From: Brevundimonas nasdae
GTDB lineage: Bacteria; Pseudomonadota; Alphaproteobacteria; Caulobacterales; Caulobacteraceae
Reading direction: 5' to 3'
DNA: 64,000 nucleotides
Assembly (NCBI RefSeq): GCF_016654005.1
Contig: NZ_JAEPWN010000001.1
Span: 186,001 to 250,000 of the forward strand
Positions 36,926-44,357 of the stretch are shown here, piece by piece. The notes below the pieces were generated by a model. The model did no database searches, was not told where the DNA came from, and saw only the letters and a list, made by a program, of their open reading frames with translations. The translations under genes and the position numbers were made by a program. Within the stretch, counting starts at the first letter, position 1. Every line of letters begins with the position of its first letter.

Positions 36926-37819
36926 TCAGGTCAGGTGATAGCGGACGGGGGCGATAGGGTCCGGCAGAGGGCGCACGCCCATGGCGTCCAGCAGTTCGCG
37001 CTCGACCGTGCGGCTCATGGCGCCCAGCGCCAGGTCGTTGTCGTCCTCGCCGAACGGGTCTTCCAGTTCATCGCCCAGCGCATCCAGACCAAAGAAGGCA
37101 TAGCCGACGATGACGCTGAGCAGCGGCGTCCACCAGCCCAGCGCCGGGGCCAGGGCGAAGGGCAGGAACAGACAGAACAGATGCGCCGTCCGGTGCAGCA
37201 GCAGGGAATAGGCGAAGGGCAGGGGCGTGTTCTTGATCCGCTCGCACGCCGCCTGAACATGGGTCAGCTCGCCCAGCCGCAGCTCCAGCACCGAATAATG
37301 GATCGGCGTCAGCCGCTCATCCTGCATCAGCCGCCCCAGACGGTCCCCGACCTGCGACAGGGCGGCGTCGGTGGGATTGGGGCGGTCGGCGGCGACGCCT
37401 GCGCTCCACGGGGCGATGGCGACAACCTCATCGTTTCCACGCAGCCGGGCGTTCAGGCCGTAGGTGAAGCCGATCAGGCCGCGCAGCATCGGCTCGCGAT
37501 CCGGCGCCGACAGGGTGGAGGTCTGGCGGGCGAAGCCCCGGCAGGCGATGATCAACTCGCCCCACAGCTTGCGCGCCTCCCACCAGCGGTCGTAGCAGGC
37601 GTTGTTGCGGAAGCTCATGAAGATCGAAAGCGCCAGCCCGATCAGGGCGAAGGGCGTGGCGCTCAGCTGCCCGACCAATCCGGGCCAGCGCTGGGTCAGC
37701 CAGACGGCCAGGGCCGAAACCGCCGTCATGGCCGCCAGCCGCCAGATGATGCGCGGCAGGATCGAGCCGCGCAGCGCAAAGGCGATCTCGAACAGCGTAG
37801 GTTTGGCGCGGACGATCAT
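36926..37819 (-). CDS. Bestrophin family membrane protein
   Basis: A 297-residue bestrophin-like channel protein (UPF0187). IGLALSIFMSFRNNACYDRWWEARKLWGELI is the diagnostic family segment, the first membrane helices precede it, and LPFALAPALGWWTPLLSVIVGYAFFGLDALGDELEDPFG contains the conserved DExxxPF motif. Bacterial members can conduct ions; physiological role unknown. It is convergent with ubiB, 5 bp apart. Confidence 0.93.
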   Translation of the reverse strand: MIVRAKPTLFEIAFALRGSILPRIIWRLAAMTAVSALAVWLTQRWPGLVGQLSATPFALIGLALSIFMSFRNNACYDRWWEARKLWGELIIACRGFARQTSTLSAPDREPMLRGLIGFTYGLNARLRGNDEVVAIAPWSAGVAADRPNPTDAALSQVGDRLGRLMQDERLTPIHYSVLELRLGELTHVQAACERIKNTPLPFAYSLLLHRTAHLFCLFLPFALAPALGWWTPLLSVIVGYAFFGLDALGDELEDPFGEDDNDLALGAMSRTVERELLDAMGVRPLPDPIAPVRYHLT

Positions 37820-37887
37820 GCAGCAGGCCTTACGCCTGTCGAACCGCCCGCGCCAAGAGGCTTACAGGGGCGCCTGATCGGGGCGGA

Positions 37888-38142
37888 TCAATAGTGATAG
37901 CGGCACTGGACGATCTCCAGCCCTGCCTGGGTCGCGCGATAGACCAGCCGGTGTTCCTGATCGATGCGGCGGGACCACCATCCTGACAACTCGCCCTTCA
38001 GCGGCTCGGGCTTGCCGGTCCCCGCGAAAGGCGTGCGCTGGCATTCCCTGATCAGGACGTTCAGCTTCCTGAGCGTCTTGCGGTCCGTCTCTTGCCACTC
38101 GACGTATTGGGTCCAGGCGCGGGCCGAGAATATGACATTCAT
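37888..38142 (-). CDS. yoeB: YoeB-family mRNA interferase toxin
   Basis: An 84-residue RelE-superfamily toxin of the Txe/YoeB group: WTQYVEWQETDRKTLRKLNVLIRE, KPEPLKGELSGWWSRRIDQEHRLVYR and the C-terminal IVQCRYHY, with the conserved catalytic E, R, H and Tyr residues visible. It would cleave mRNA at the ribosomal A-site. It overlaps the antitoxin gene by 4 bp. Confidence 0.96.
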   Translation of the reverse strand: MNVIFSARAWTQYVEWQETDRKTLRKLNVLIRECQRTPFAGTGKPEPLKGELSGWWSRRIDQEHRLVYRATQAGLEIVQCRYHY

Positions 38143-38396
38143 TCCGTGATCAGTTCGCGCGCCTGTCCGCCGCCTGATTCAAGTTCGGCGATGGAGGCGC
38201 GCAACGCATCGCGGTTCGCGGGGCTGCGCAGCAGATAGTCCGTCTCCTGCCAGGAGGCGAAGTCCTCCAGCGACATCAGAACAGCCGCCGGCTTTCCGCC
38301 CTCGCGCGTGATGATCGTATAGTCGTGATCCGCCGTCACCCGGTCGATCGTGGCGGCCAGGTTCTTGCGCAGCTCGGTGACGGAAATGGCGTTCAT
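38139..38396 (-). CDS. yefM: YefM/Phd-family antitoxin
   Basis: An 85-residue antitoxin: AISVTELRKNLAATIDRVTADHDYTIITREGGKPAAVLMSL is the Phd/YefM DNA-binding fold, and the acidic C-terminus binds the toxin. The ATG at 38396 starts directly downstream of a 28-bp inverted repeat. An upstream in-frame ATG (38423) would place its first nine codons across that operator and is unlikely. It overlaps yoeB by 4 bp. Confidence 0.95.
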   Translation of the reverse strand: MNAISVTELRKNLAATIDRVTADHDYTIITREGGKPAAVLMSLEDFASWQETDYLLRSPANRDALRASIAELESGGGQARELITE

Positions 38397-38399
38397 GTC

Positions 38400-38427
38400 G
38401 GGAATGTACGCATTCACGTACATTCCC
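38400..38427. promoter_or_regulatory. YefM-YoeB operator (28-bp dyad)
   Basis: Perfect inverted repeat with 11-base arms GGGAATGTACG and CGTACATTCCC separated by CATTCA. It lies 4 bp upstream of the yefM ATG. The core TGTACA-like half-sites resemble the known YefM operator of E. coli. It is expected to mediate autorepression by the antitoxin-toxin complex. Confidence 0.85.
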
Positions 38428-38436
38428 GCAAGGGAC

Positions 38437-39600
38437 TCACAGGGTGCGCGCGATCAGCAGTTTCATGATTTCGTTGGTGCCGCCGTAGATGCGCTGGACG
38501 CGGGCGTCCTTGTACAGCTGGGCGATGGGGTATTCGTTCATATAGCCATAGCCGCCGAACAGCTGGAGCATCTCGTCGATGGTCTCGCCCTGGATGTCGG
38601 TGACCCAGTATTTGGCCATGGAGGCGGTGGCGGCGTCCAGCTTGCCCTCAAGGTGCAGGCCGATGCAGTGGTCGGTGAAGACCTTGGCGACGGTCAGCTT
38701 GGTCTTGACCTCGGCCAGCTTGAACTGGGTGTTCTGGAAGTCGAGGATCGACTTGCCGAAGGCCTTGCGCTCCTTGACGTAGGCGATGGTGGCCTCCAGC
38801 CCGCGCTCGGCGGCGGCGACGCCCTGAACGGCGATGTTCAGCCGCTCCTGCGGCAGTTGCTGCATCAGCTGGACGAAGCCCTGACCCTCGACCCCGCCGA
38901 TGATGTTGTCGGCCGGCACCTTGACGTCATTGAAGAACAGTTCGGAGGTGTCGTTGGCCTCCATGCCGATCTTGTGCAGGTTGCGGCCGCGTTCGAAGCC
39001 TTCTGCGCCGTCCGTTTCGACCACGATCAGCGACGTGCCCTTCGAACCCTGCGAAGGGTCGGTCTTGGCCACGACGATGATCAGATTGGCCAGCTGGCCG
39101 TTGGTGATGAAGGTCTTGGAGCCGTTGACCACATAGCCGTTGCCGGACTTGATGGCGGTGGTCTTGATCCCTTGCAGGTCGGAACCCGCGCCCGGCTCGG
39201 TCATGGCGATGGCGCCGACCAGTTCGCCGGTCTGCAGACGCGGCAGCCAGCGCTGCTTCTGCTCTTCGGTGCCGTAGTGCCAGATGTAGGGCATCACGAT
39301 CGCATTGTGCAGCGAGATGCCGAAATGGTCCGCGCCCTTCCAGCCCAGCTGGCGCATCAGCACGACCTCATGGCGATAGTCGCCGCCGAAGCCGCCGTCC
39401 TCTTCCGGCAGGCTCAGGCCCAAGAGCCCTGCGTCGCCCGCGTCATTCCACAGCTGGCGCGGCACGCTGGAGTTGGCGATCCACTGTTGGAACTTGTCCT
39501 GCGGCGCGTGCTCGTCGATCCACTTGCCGACGCTGTCGGAGAAGAGGGTGATCTCCTCTTCCTGCATGAAGGCGGGTTCGGGGCTGTTGAGGACGTTCAT
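38437..39600 (-). CDS. Acyl-CoA dehydrogenase
   Basis: A 387-residue FAD acyl-CoA dehydrogenase. AMTEPGAGSDLQGIKTTA is the flavin-binding signature, KTFITNGQLANLIIVVAKTD follows, and LQLFGGYGYMNEYPIAQLYKDARVQRIYGGTNEIMK is the C-terminal signature with the base in the GGTNEI region. The start at 39600 (MNVLNSPEP) avoids read-through of the palindromic element upstream. The gene is last of a MerR-acyl-CoA dehydrogenase operon; the repeat (39619-39760) splits it from its larger partner. Confidence 0.96.
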   Translation of the reverse strand: MNVLNSPEPAFMQEEEITLFSDSVGKWIDEHAPQDKFQQWIANSSVPRQLWNDAGDAGLLGLSLPEEDGGFGGDYRHEVVLMRQLGWKGADHFGISLHNAIVMPYIWHYGTEEQKQRWLPRLQTGELVGAIAMTEPGAGSDLQGIKTTAIKSGNGYVVNGSKTFITNGQLANLIIVVAKTDPSQGSKGTSLIVVETDGAEGFERGRNLHKIGMEANDTSELFFNDVKVPADNIIGGVEGQGFVQLMQQLPQERLNIAVQGVAAAERGLEATIAYVKERKAFGKSILDFQNTQFKLAEVKTKLTVAKVFTDHCIGLHLEGKLDAATASMAKYWVTDIQGETIDEMLQLFGGYGYMNEYPIAQLYKDARVQRIYGGTNEIMKLLIARTL

Positions 39601-39618
39601 AGTGGGCTCCGGCATTCT

Positions 39619-39760
39619 CCCTCCCCGTCCGGGGAGGGTGGCCGCACAGCGGCCGGGTGGGGGCGGCAAGGCGAAGCATCCTGAGGCGGAGCGTGGATCG
39701 CCTTGCCGTCCCCACCCGGTCTTCGCTTCGCTTCGACCACCCTCCCCGGCAGGGGGAGGG
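39619..39760. repeat. Palindromic intergenic element, copy A (142 bp)
   Basis: A large imperfect palindrome. Each end is itself a hairpin (CCCTCCCC / GGGGAGGG). Internal arms pair as GGGTGGGGGCGGCAAGGCG (39655-39673) with CGCCTTGCCGTCCCCACCC (39699-39717). It sits between two codirectional acyl-CoA dehydrogenase genes. A related element of similar architecture is at 56970-57131. Confidence 0.85.
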
Positions 39761-39783
39761 ACAGGTCTCTGCGTTGGTTTGGA

Positions 39784-41568
39784 TCAAAAGGCCTCGGCGG
39801 GCATCGCCATCAGCACGTCGGCGCCGGTCTTCAGCTTCTTCAGGTGGGCTTCGGCGTCGGGCAGGATGCGCTCGACGAAGTAGCGGCCGGTCTGCAGCTT
39901 GGCGGCGTAGTAGGGGTCGGTCGAGCCGGCCTCCACCTGCGTCTGGGCCGCCTTGGCCATCTGGGCCCACATGTACGCCAGCGCCGTCAGGCCGAAGACG
40001 TTCAGATAGTCGGTCGAGGCGGCGCCCGCGTTGTCCGGGTTGGCCATGCCGTTCTGCATCAGCCACATGGTGCCTTCCTGCAGCTTGGTCTTCACGTCGG
40101 CCAGGCCGTCGACGAAGGGCTTGATGGCTTCATTGCCGCTGTTCTCGGCGACGAAGGCGTCGATCTCGCCGAACCAGGTCATGATGGCGCGGCCGCCGTT
40201 GGCGGGCAGCTTGCGGCCCACCAGGTCCAGCGCCTGGATGCCGTTGGTGCCTTCATAGATCATGGTGATGCGCGCATCGCGCAGATACTGCGAGGCGGTG
40301 AAGTGTTCGGTGTAGCCTGAACCGCCGTGGACCTGCATGCCCAGCGAGGCGACGTGGAAGCCCTTGTCGGTCAGATAGGCCTTCAGCACAGGCGTCAGCA
40401 GGCCCATGTAGTCCTTGGCCTTGGTGGCGACGGCGGCGTCTTCGGACTTCTCCAGATCGGCCTGCAGCGCGGTCCACAGGATGAAGGCCTGGCCGCCTTC
40501 GACGAAGGCCTTGGATTCCAGCAGCATGCGGCGCACGTCGGGGTGGACCATGATGCTGTCCGCCGGGCCTTCCGGGTTCTTCGGTCCGGTTAGCGAACGG
40601 CCCTGCAGGCGGTCGCGGGCGAACTCAACGGCGGCCTGATAGGCGGCGGTGCCGATGGCCAGACCCTGCAGGCCGGTGCCCAGGCGCGCCTCGTTCATGA
40701 CCACGAACATGTTGTTCATGCCCCGGCCTTCTTCGCCGATCAGCCAGCCCTTGGCGCCGTCATACTGCATGACCGCCGTGGCGTTGCCGTGGATGCCCAT
40801 CTTGTGCTCAAGACCCGCGCATTCCAGCGTATTGCGCTCGCCCAGCGAGCCGTCTTCATTGACCAGGTACTTGGGCACCACGAACAGCGACAGGCCCTTG
40901 ATGCCCGGAACCGCGCCTTCGACGCGGGCCAGCACCGTGTGGATGATGTTGTCGGCGAAGTCGTGCTCGCCCGCCGAGATCCAGATCTTCTGGCCGGTAA
41001 TCGAATAGGAGCCGTCGCCGTTCGGCACGGCCTTGGTGCGCACCAGGCCCAGGTCGGTGCCGCACTGCGGCTCGGTCAGGTTCATGGTGCCCGACCATTC
41101 GCCGGTCGCCATCTTGGGCAGGTATTTCTGCTTCAGCTCTTCCGAGGCGTTGGCGTGGATGCCTGCATAGGCGCCCGCCGTCAGGCCTGGATACATCGAG
41201 AAGGCGGCCGATGCGCCCGCCGTCATCTGGCCAAAGGCCGAGGCGACCACGCTGGGCATGCCCTGACCGCCGTAGGCCGGGTCGGCGGCCAGCGCCATCC
41301 AGCCCGCTTCCGACATGGCCTTATAGGCTTCTTTCCAGCCCTTGGGTCCGGTGACCACGCCGCCCTCGGCCCAGTGACAGCCTTCCTTGTCGCCCGGATT
41401 GTTGATGGGCGCGATGACCTCGTCGGCGAACTTGGCGCCTTCTTCCAGGATCTGGCCGATCAGGTCCGACGACACGTCCTGGAAACCGGGCTGGTTGGTG
41501 TAGCGGTCGATTTCCAGCACTTCATTCAGGATGAAGGTGAAGTCACGGACAGGCGACTTATAGGCCAT
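39784..41568 (-). CDS. Acyl-CoA dehydrogenase, long form with C-terminal domain
   Basis: A 594-residue acyl-CoA dehydrogenase. Its extra N-terminal region (about 30 residues) and C-terminal extension (from about residue 450) are features of the longer group with an acyl-CoA dehydrogenase C-terminal domain. Flavin motifs MNLTEPQCGTDLGLVRTKA and KIWISAGEHDF are present, along with LGMQVHGGSGYTEHFTASQYLRDARITMIYEGTNGIQALDL. It is co-directional with the MerR gene upstream (3-bp gap), likely part of its regulon. Substrate unknown. Confidence 0.95.
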   Translation of the reverse strand: MAYKSPVRDFTFILNEVLEIDRYTNQPGFQDVSSDLIGQILEEGAKFADEVIAPINNPGDKEGCHWAEGGVVTGPKGWKEAYKAMSEAGWMALAADPAYGGQGMPSVVASAFGQMTAGASAAFSMYPGLTAGAYAGIHANASEELKQKYLPKMATGEWSGTMNLTEPQCGTDLGLVRTKAVPNGDGSYSITGQKIWISAGEHDFADNIIHTVLARVEGAVPGIKGLSLFVVPKYLVNEDGSLGERNTLECAGLEHKMGIHGNATAVMQYDGAKGWLIGEEGRGMNNMFVVMNEARLGTGLQGLAIGTAAYQAAVEFARDRLQGRSLTGPKNPEGPADSIMVHPDVRRMLLESKAFVEGGQAFILWTALQADLEKSEDAAVATKAKDYMGLLTPVLKAYLTDKGFHVASLGMQVHGGSGYTEHFTASQYLRDARITMIYEGTNGIQALDLVGRKLPANGGRAIMTWFGEIDAFVAENSGNEAIKPFVDGLADVKTKLQEGTMWLMQNGMANPDNAGAASTDYLNVFGLTALAYMWAQMAKAAQTQVEAGSTDPYYAAKLQTGRYFVERILPDAEAHLKKLKTGADVLMAMPAEAF

Positions 41569-41571
41569 GAG

Positions 41572-42051
41572 TTACGCTCTTGCTTTGAAGGGGTGATGGT
41601 CGTGGTTGAGGCGGGACTGGAGAAGCTTCTCATAGTCCTCGGCGCCCGGCAGCAGGTCCGGGCGGTGTTCTGAAAGCTTGGATTCCATCCAGGCGCAGGC
41701 GGTCTCGGCCGTCTCGATCGCGCCCTCGATGTCTTCGAGCTGCTGTTTCAGCGCCGCGATCTGGGCGCGATGACGCACCAGCGCCACCGCCATCTGATGG
41801 ACGTTGTGGTCCTTCTGATCATAGAGATCCATCATGTCCTGGATCTCCTGCAGGGTGAAGCCGATGCGGCGGCCCCTCAGGATCAGTTTCAGCCGTGCGC
41901 GGTCGCGGGAATCATAGACCCGCGTCTGACCCTTGCGGGCAGGGGTGAGCAGGCCCTTGTCCTCGTAGAAACGAAGCGCACGGGCCGTCGCGCCGAACTC
42001 GCGGCACAGCTGGCGGATGGAATAGGTGCGATGATCGTCGGCAGTGGCCAT
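41572..42051 (-). CDS. MerR-family regulator (LiuR-like)
   Basis: A 159-residue MerR regulator. YSIRQLCREFGATARALRFYEDKGLL is the winged-helix DNA-binding domain, followed by the long coiled-coil dimer helix. The composition and operon with two acyl-CoA dehydrogenases resemble LiuR, which controls branched-chain or fatty acid catabolism in proteobacteria. Two dyads at 42064-42107 match the expected TTTACG...CGTAAA-type operator. The effector is unknown. Confidence 0.93.
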   Translation of the reverse strand: MATADDHRTYSIRQLCREFGATARALRFYEDKGLLTPARKGQTRVYDSRDRARLKLILRGRRIGFTLQEIQDMMDLYDQKDHNVHQMAVALVRHRAQIAALKQQLEDIEGAIETAETACAWMESKLSEHRPDLLPGAEDYEKLLQSRLNHDHHPFKARA

Positions 42052-42063
42052 GCGCCTTCATAA

Positions 42064-42107
42064 CTTTACGCGTACGTAAAGGGAAGAGGCTTTACGCGCA
42101 CGTAAGG
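42064..42107. promoter_or_regulatory. Tandem MerR/LiuR-type operators
   Basis: Two 18-bp dyads 26 bp apart, upstream of the MerR start at 42051. The first, CTTTACG-CGTA-CGTAAAG (42064-42081), is a perfect inverted repeat. The second, CTTTACG-CGCA-CGTAAGG (42090-42107), has one mismatch. The pattern matches LiuR-type sites described for proteobacterial branched-chain acid regulons, supporting autoregulation of the operon. Confidence 0.85.
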
Positions 42108-42135
42108 GTAAGCTTTTGTCGCAGGCGGTCCGGCA

Positions 42136-42169
42136 AGAAAAAGCCCGGAACCTGGGAGTGGTTCCGGGC
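42136..42169 (-). terminator. Rho-independent terminator after DoxX gene
   Basis: A perfect 10-base stem GCCCGGAACC / GGTTCCGGGC followed on the minus strand by TTTTTCTT. It is 56 bp downstream of the doxX-like gene and upstream of the MerR promoter. Confidence 0.92.
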
Positions 42170-42225
42170 GCGATACGCCGGTTGCTGAGGGTGGGGGCTT
42201 CCGGCGATCGAAGCCGTGGCGCGGC

Positions 42226-42642
42226 TCAGGCCTTGCGGCGGCCCAGCAGCACCGGAACCGTGATGGCCAGCAGCAGCAGGTTGACGACGGCCAGGCCGAT
42301 GTCGTGGCTAAGGGCGTGAACCATCAGCATGGTCGCCTCCATCGCGATCAGGCCGACTGCGGCGGTCAGCAGGATCGGACGGCCGATGCGCCATGAGATC
42401 AGAGGCGTCAGCACCGCCAGGCCGAGCACCAGCTCGACCACGCCGACGCCGCGCACCATGTTGTCGGGCGCGACGGCGGGCCAGCCCATCAGGGCGATCA
42501 GATTGGTCATCGGCTCGGTCAGCTTGGCGTAGCCGGCGGCGATGAAGAACATCGCGATCCATCCCTGGAAGGTCCAGAGGGCGACATTCTTGTAGGTCGA
42601 ATGGGTCCGGGCGCGGCCCGAAGTCAGGGTGGTGGTGGTCAT
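42226..42642 (-). CDS. DoxX-family membrane protein
   Basis: A 138-residue protein with four transmembrane helices (FQGWIAMFFIAAGYAKLTE, VVELVLGLAVLTPL, PILLTAAVGLIAMEATMLMV, AVVNLLLLAITVPVLL), matching the DoxX/DUF417-like group. The start at 42642 (MTTTTLTSG) has no G-rich ribosome site; the sequence just upstream is TTTCCTCCCC. A longer in-frame start at 42702 adds 20 residues and is less likely. A 42-bp palindrome lies about 90-130 bp upstream. Confidence 0.82.
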   Translation of the reverse strand: MTTTTLTSGRARTHSTYKNVALWTFQGWIAMFFIAAGYAKLTEPMTNLIALMGWPAVAPDNMVRGVGVVELVLGLAVLTPLISWRIGRPILLTAAVGLIAMEATMLMVHALSHDIGLAVVNLLLLAITVPVLLGRRKA

Positions 42643-43037
42643 GGGGAGGAAATGCCTAATCCGTAACAGTGACGATATCGGTTCGTCGCCACCGCTTCGC
42701 AAGAGGGTCTATAGCTGCGCTTTTAAAAATAGTCATCACCCGATGACATCAGCTGATGACTTCGAGTGATGACGAATTGTTTCGGGCGGCGCGCTTGTGG
42801 CGATTCGCGCCGCCGAAGCAACGGGTCCGCGGGATTATTCGCAGGTCGCCAAGATAGCTCATGCCGCCGAAAGCGCAGGATGATCACCCTCTTGGCCATG
42901 TGACCGGATTTGCCCTCTGCATTGCCCGGCACGCGATAGCCGCCAGAACTCCGTATGACTCCAAACATGGACGCATGTTCACTGGGCGGCCCGCTCTCGC
43001 CTCGCTAAACGGCGGATGAATGTGAAGGGGATCGATA
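42643..43037. promoter_or_regulatory. Intergenic regulatory region with 42-bp palindrome
   Basis: A 395-bp region between divergent DoxX and secreted-protein genes with no convincing gene. It holds a 42-bp imperfect palindrome at 42732-42773, centred on CATCAGCTGATG, with 18 of 21 base pairs matching. The plus strand carries three GATGAC units at 13-bp spacing (42742, 42755, 42768). Immediately to its left is an AT-rich stretch (TTTTAAAAATAG), suited to a promoter of the DoxX gene. Confidence 0.7.
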
Positions 43038-44321
43038 GTGAAGATTCGGAAACTGGCTTGCGCCATGGGGATGGCGAGTTGGGCGGTGTTGGCGAGCGGA
43101 GCGCACGCGCAAACGCCCCCGCCCGCCGATTTTACGCAACTGATCAGCCAGGCCAGTCTGCCCCTGGGCGTCGGCTCCAACGGCTTTTCGGGCGCAGGCG
43201 CGTCTGTGCTGGGGCAGGCCGTGGCGGACAGCCAGTATGTGCTGATCGGCGAAAGCCATATGAGCCGGGAGATTCCTGCCTTCACGACCCAGGTCTGTCG
43301 CCTGATGGCGCCCATGGGCCTGACGGCCATGGTCGTCGAAACGGGACCGGAGGCGGCGCGCGCCGTGGGCTCCATGATGCGGTCCCCTGATCGCGAGGCG
43401 CGCATCGCCGACTTCGCGCGCCGACATCCCGACGTCATAGCCTTCTTCAACGGGCGCGACGAAGGCCAGATGGCTGCCGACTGCGCCGCCGCTGCAGGGC
43501 CGGATCTCCAACTCTGGGGGCTGGATCAGGAGTTCCTCGGGGCCAGCGGCCACCTGCTGGAGGAGATGCTGAAATCCAACCCCGGCCCCATCGCCCGCGC
43601 CACCATCGAGGGCCTGGCCGCACAGGATCGGCAAACGACGGCCGCCGCACTTGAATCCGGTTCGCCTGGCGACCTGTTCCTGTTCGACGTGACGCAGGAG
43701 GCTCTGGACCAGGCCGGAGTCGCCATCGCCCGCGACGGCGGGGAGCGCGCCCGGTATCTATTTGGCCTCCTGACCGAGACCCATGCGATCTATCACGCCT
43801 CGCAGTCCCGTTCGGGCGATCCCAATGGCCGCCGGGCGCGTCTGATGAAACGCACCCTTGCGGCTCACCTTGCGGAAAATCCGAAGGCGCGGCTTCTGAT
43901 GAAGTTCGGCGCCTGGCACGTCTACAAAAGCCTCAACCCGCTGGATCAGCGTGATATCGGCGCCTTCGTCGCCGAGCGGGCGGAGGGCGAAGGCGTCACT
44001 GCCCTGCACGTCATGGTCCTGGGCGCCAAGGGGACTGAGGGAAGCTATGCCGGCGTGGGCCGCGCAGCCACCGCACAACCGTTCGACGTGACGGAGGACG
44101 AAGACCCGGATTGGCGCAAGGATGTCCTGCTCATGCGCCCCGCGGACGTCTCGCCGGACGACTGGATTTTAGTCGATCTGCGCAGGCTGCGTGCGGGCGG
44201 ATTGGCGTCCGCGCCGTCGGAGTGGCGCAATCTGGCGCTCGGCTATGACATCGCCATCCTGGCCCCGACGCTGACCGCCACGACCGTGCTGGGCGCCATT
44301 GACGAGCCCAATCCCGAATGA
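43038..44321 (+). CDS. Secreted EreA/ChaN-like hypothetical protein
   Basis: A 427-residue exported protein with a signal peptide (KLACAMGMASWAVLASGAHAQ). LIGESHMSREIPAFTTQVCRL, LWGLDQEFLG and LLMKFGAWHVYKSLNP resemble the conserved catalytic-fold motifs of the erythromycin esterase/ChaN-like superfamily (ESHxxxE, GxD, KxxGxxH). Substrate cannot be inferred. The family placement is a pattern judgement and moderate. Confidence 0.72.
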   Translation: MKIRKLACAMGMASWAVLASGAHAQTPPPADFTQLISQASLPLGVGSNGFSGAGASVLGQAVADSQYVLIGESHMSREIPAFTTQVCRLMAPMGLTAMVVETGPEAARAVGSMMRSPDREARIADFARRHPDVIAFFNGRDEGQMAADCAAAAGPDLQLWGLDQEFLGASGHLLEEMLKSNPGPIARATIEGLAAQDRQTTAAALESGSPGDLFLFDVTQEALDQAGVAIARDGGERARYLFGLLTETHAIYHASQSRSGDPNGRRARLMKRTLAAHLAENPKARLLMKFGAWHVYKSLNPLDQRDIGAFVAERAEGEGVTALHVMVLGAKGTEGSYAGVGRAATAQPFDVTEDEDPDWRKDVLLMRPADVSPDDWILVDLRRLRAGGLASAPSEWRNLALGYDIAILAPTLTATTVLGAIDEPNPE

Positions 44322-44357
44322 GGTTGTCGGGCGGCGACCAGCCCCTGCGATGGGAGT

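Noticed and set aside
37888..38427. Mobile or phage origin for the toxin-antitoxin pair
   Set aside because: Composition resembles flanks and no integrase or repeat borders were seen.
42723..42968. An 81-residue open frame in the DoxX upstream gap
   Set aside because: Arg-rich, spans the 42-bp palindrome, no ribosome site, no family.
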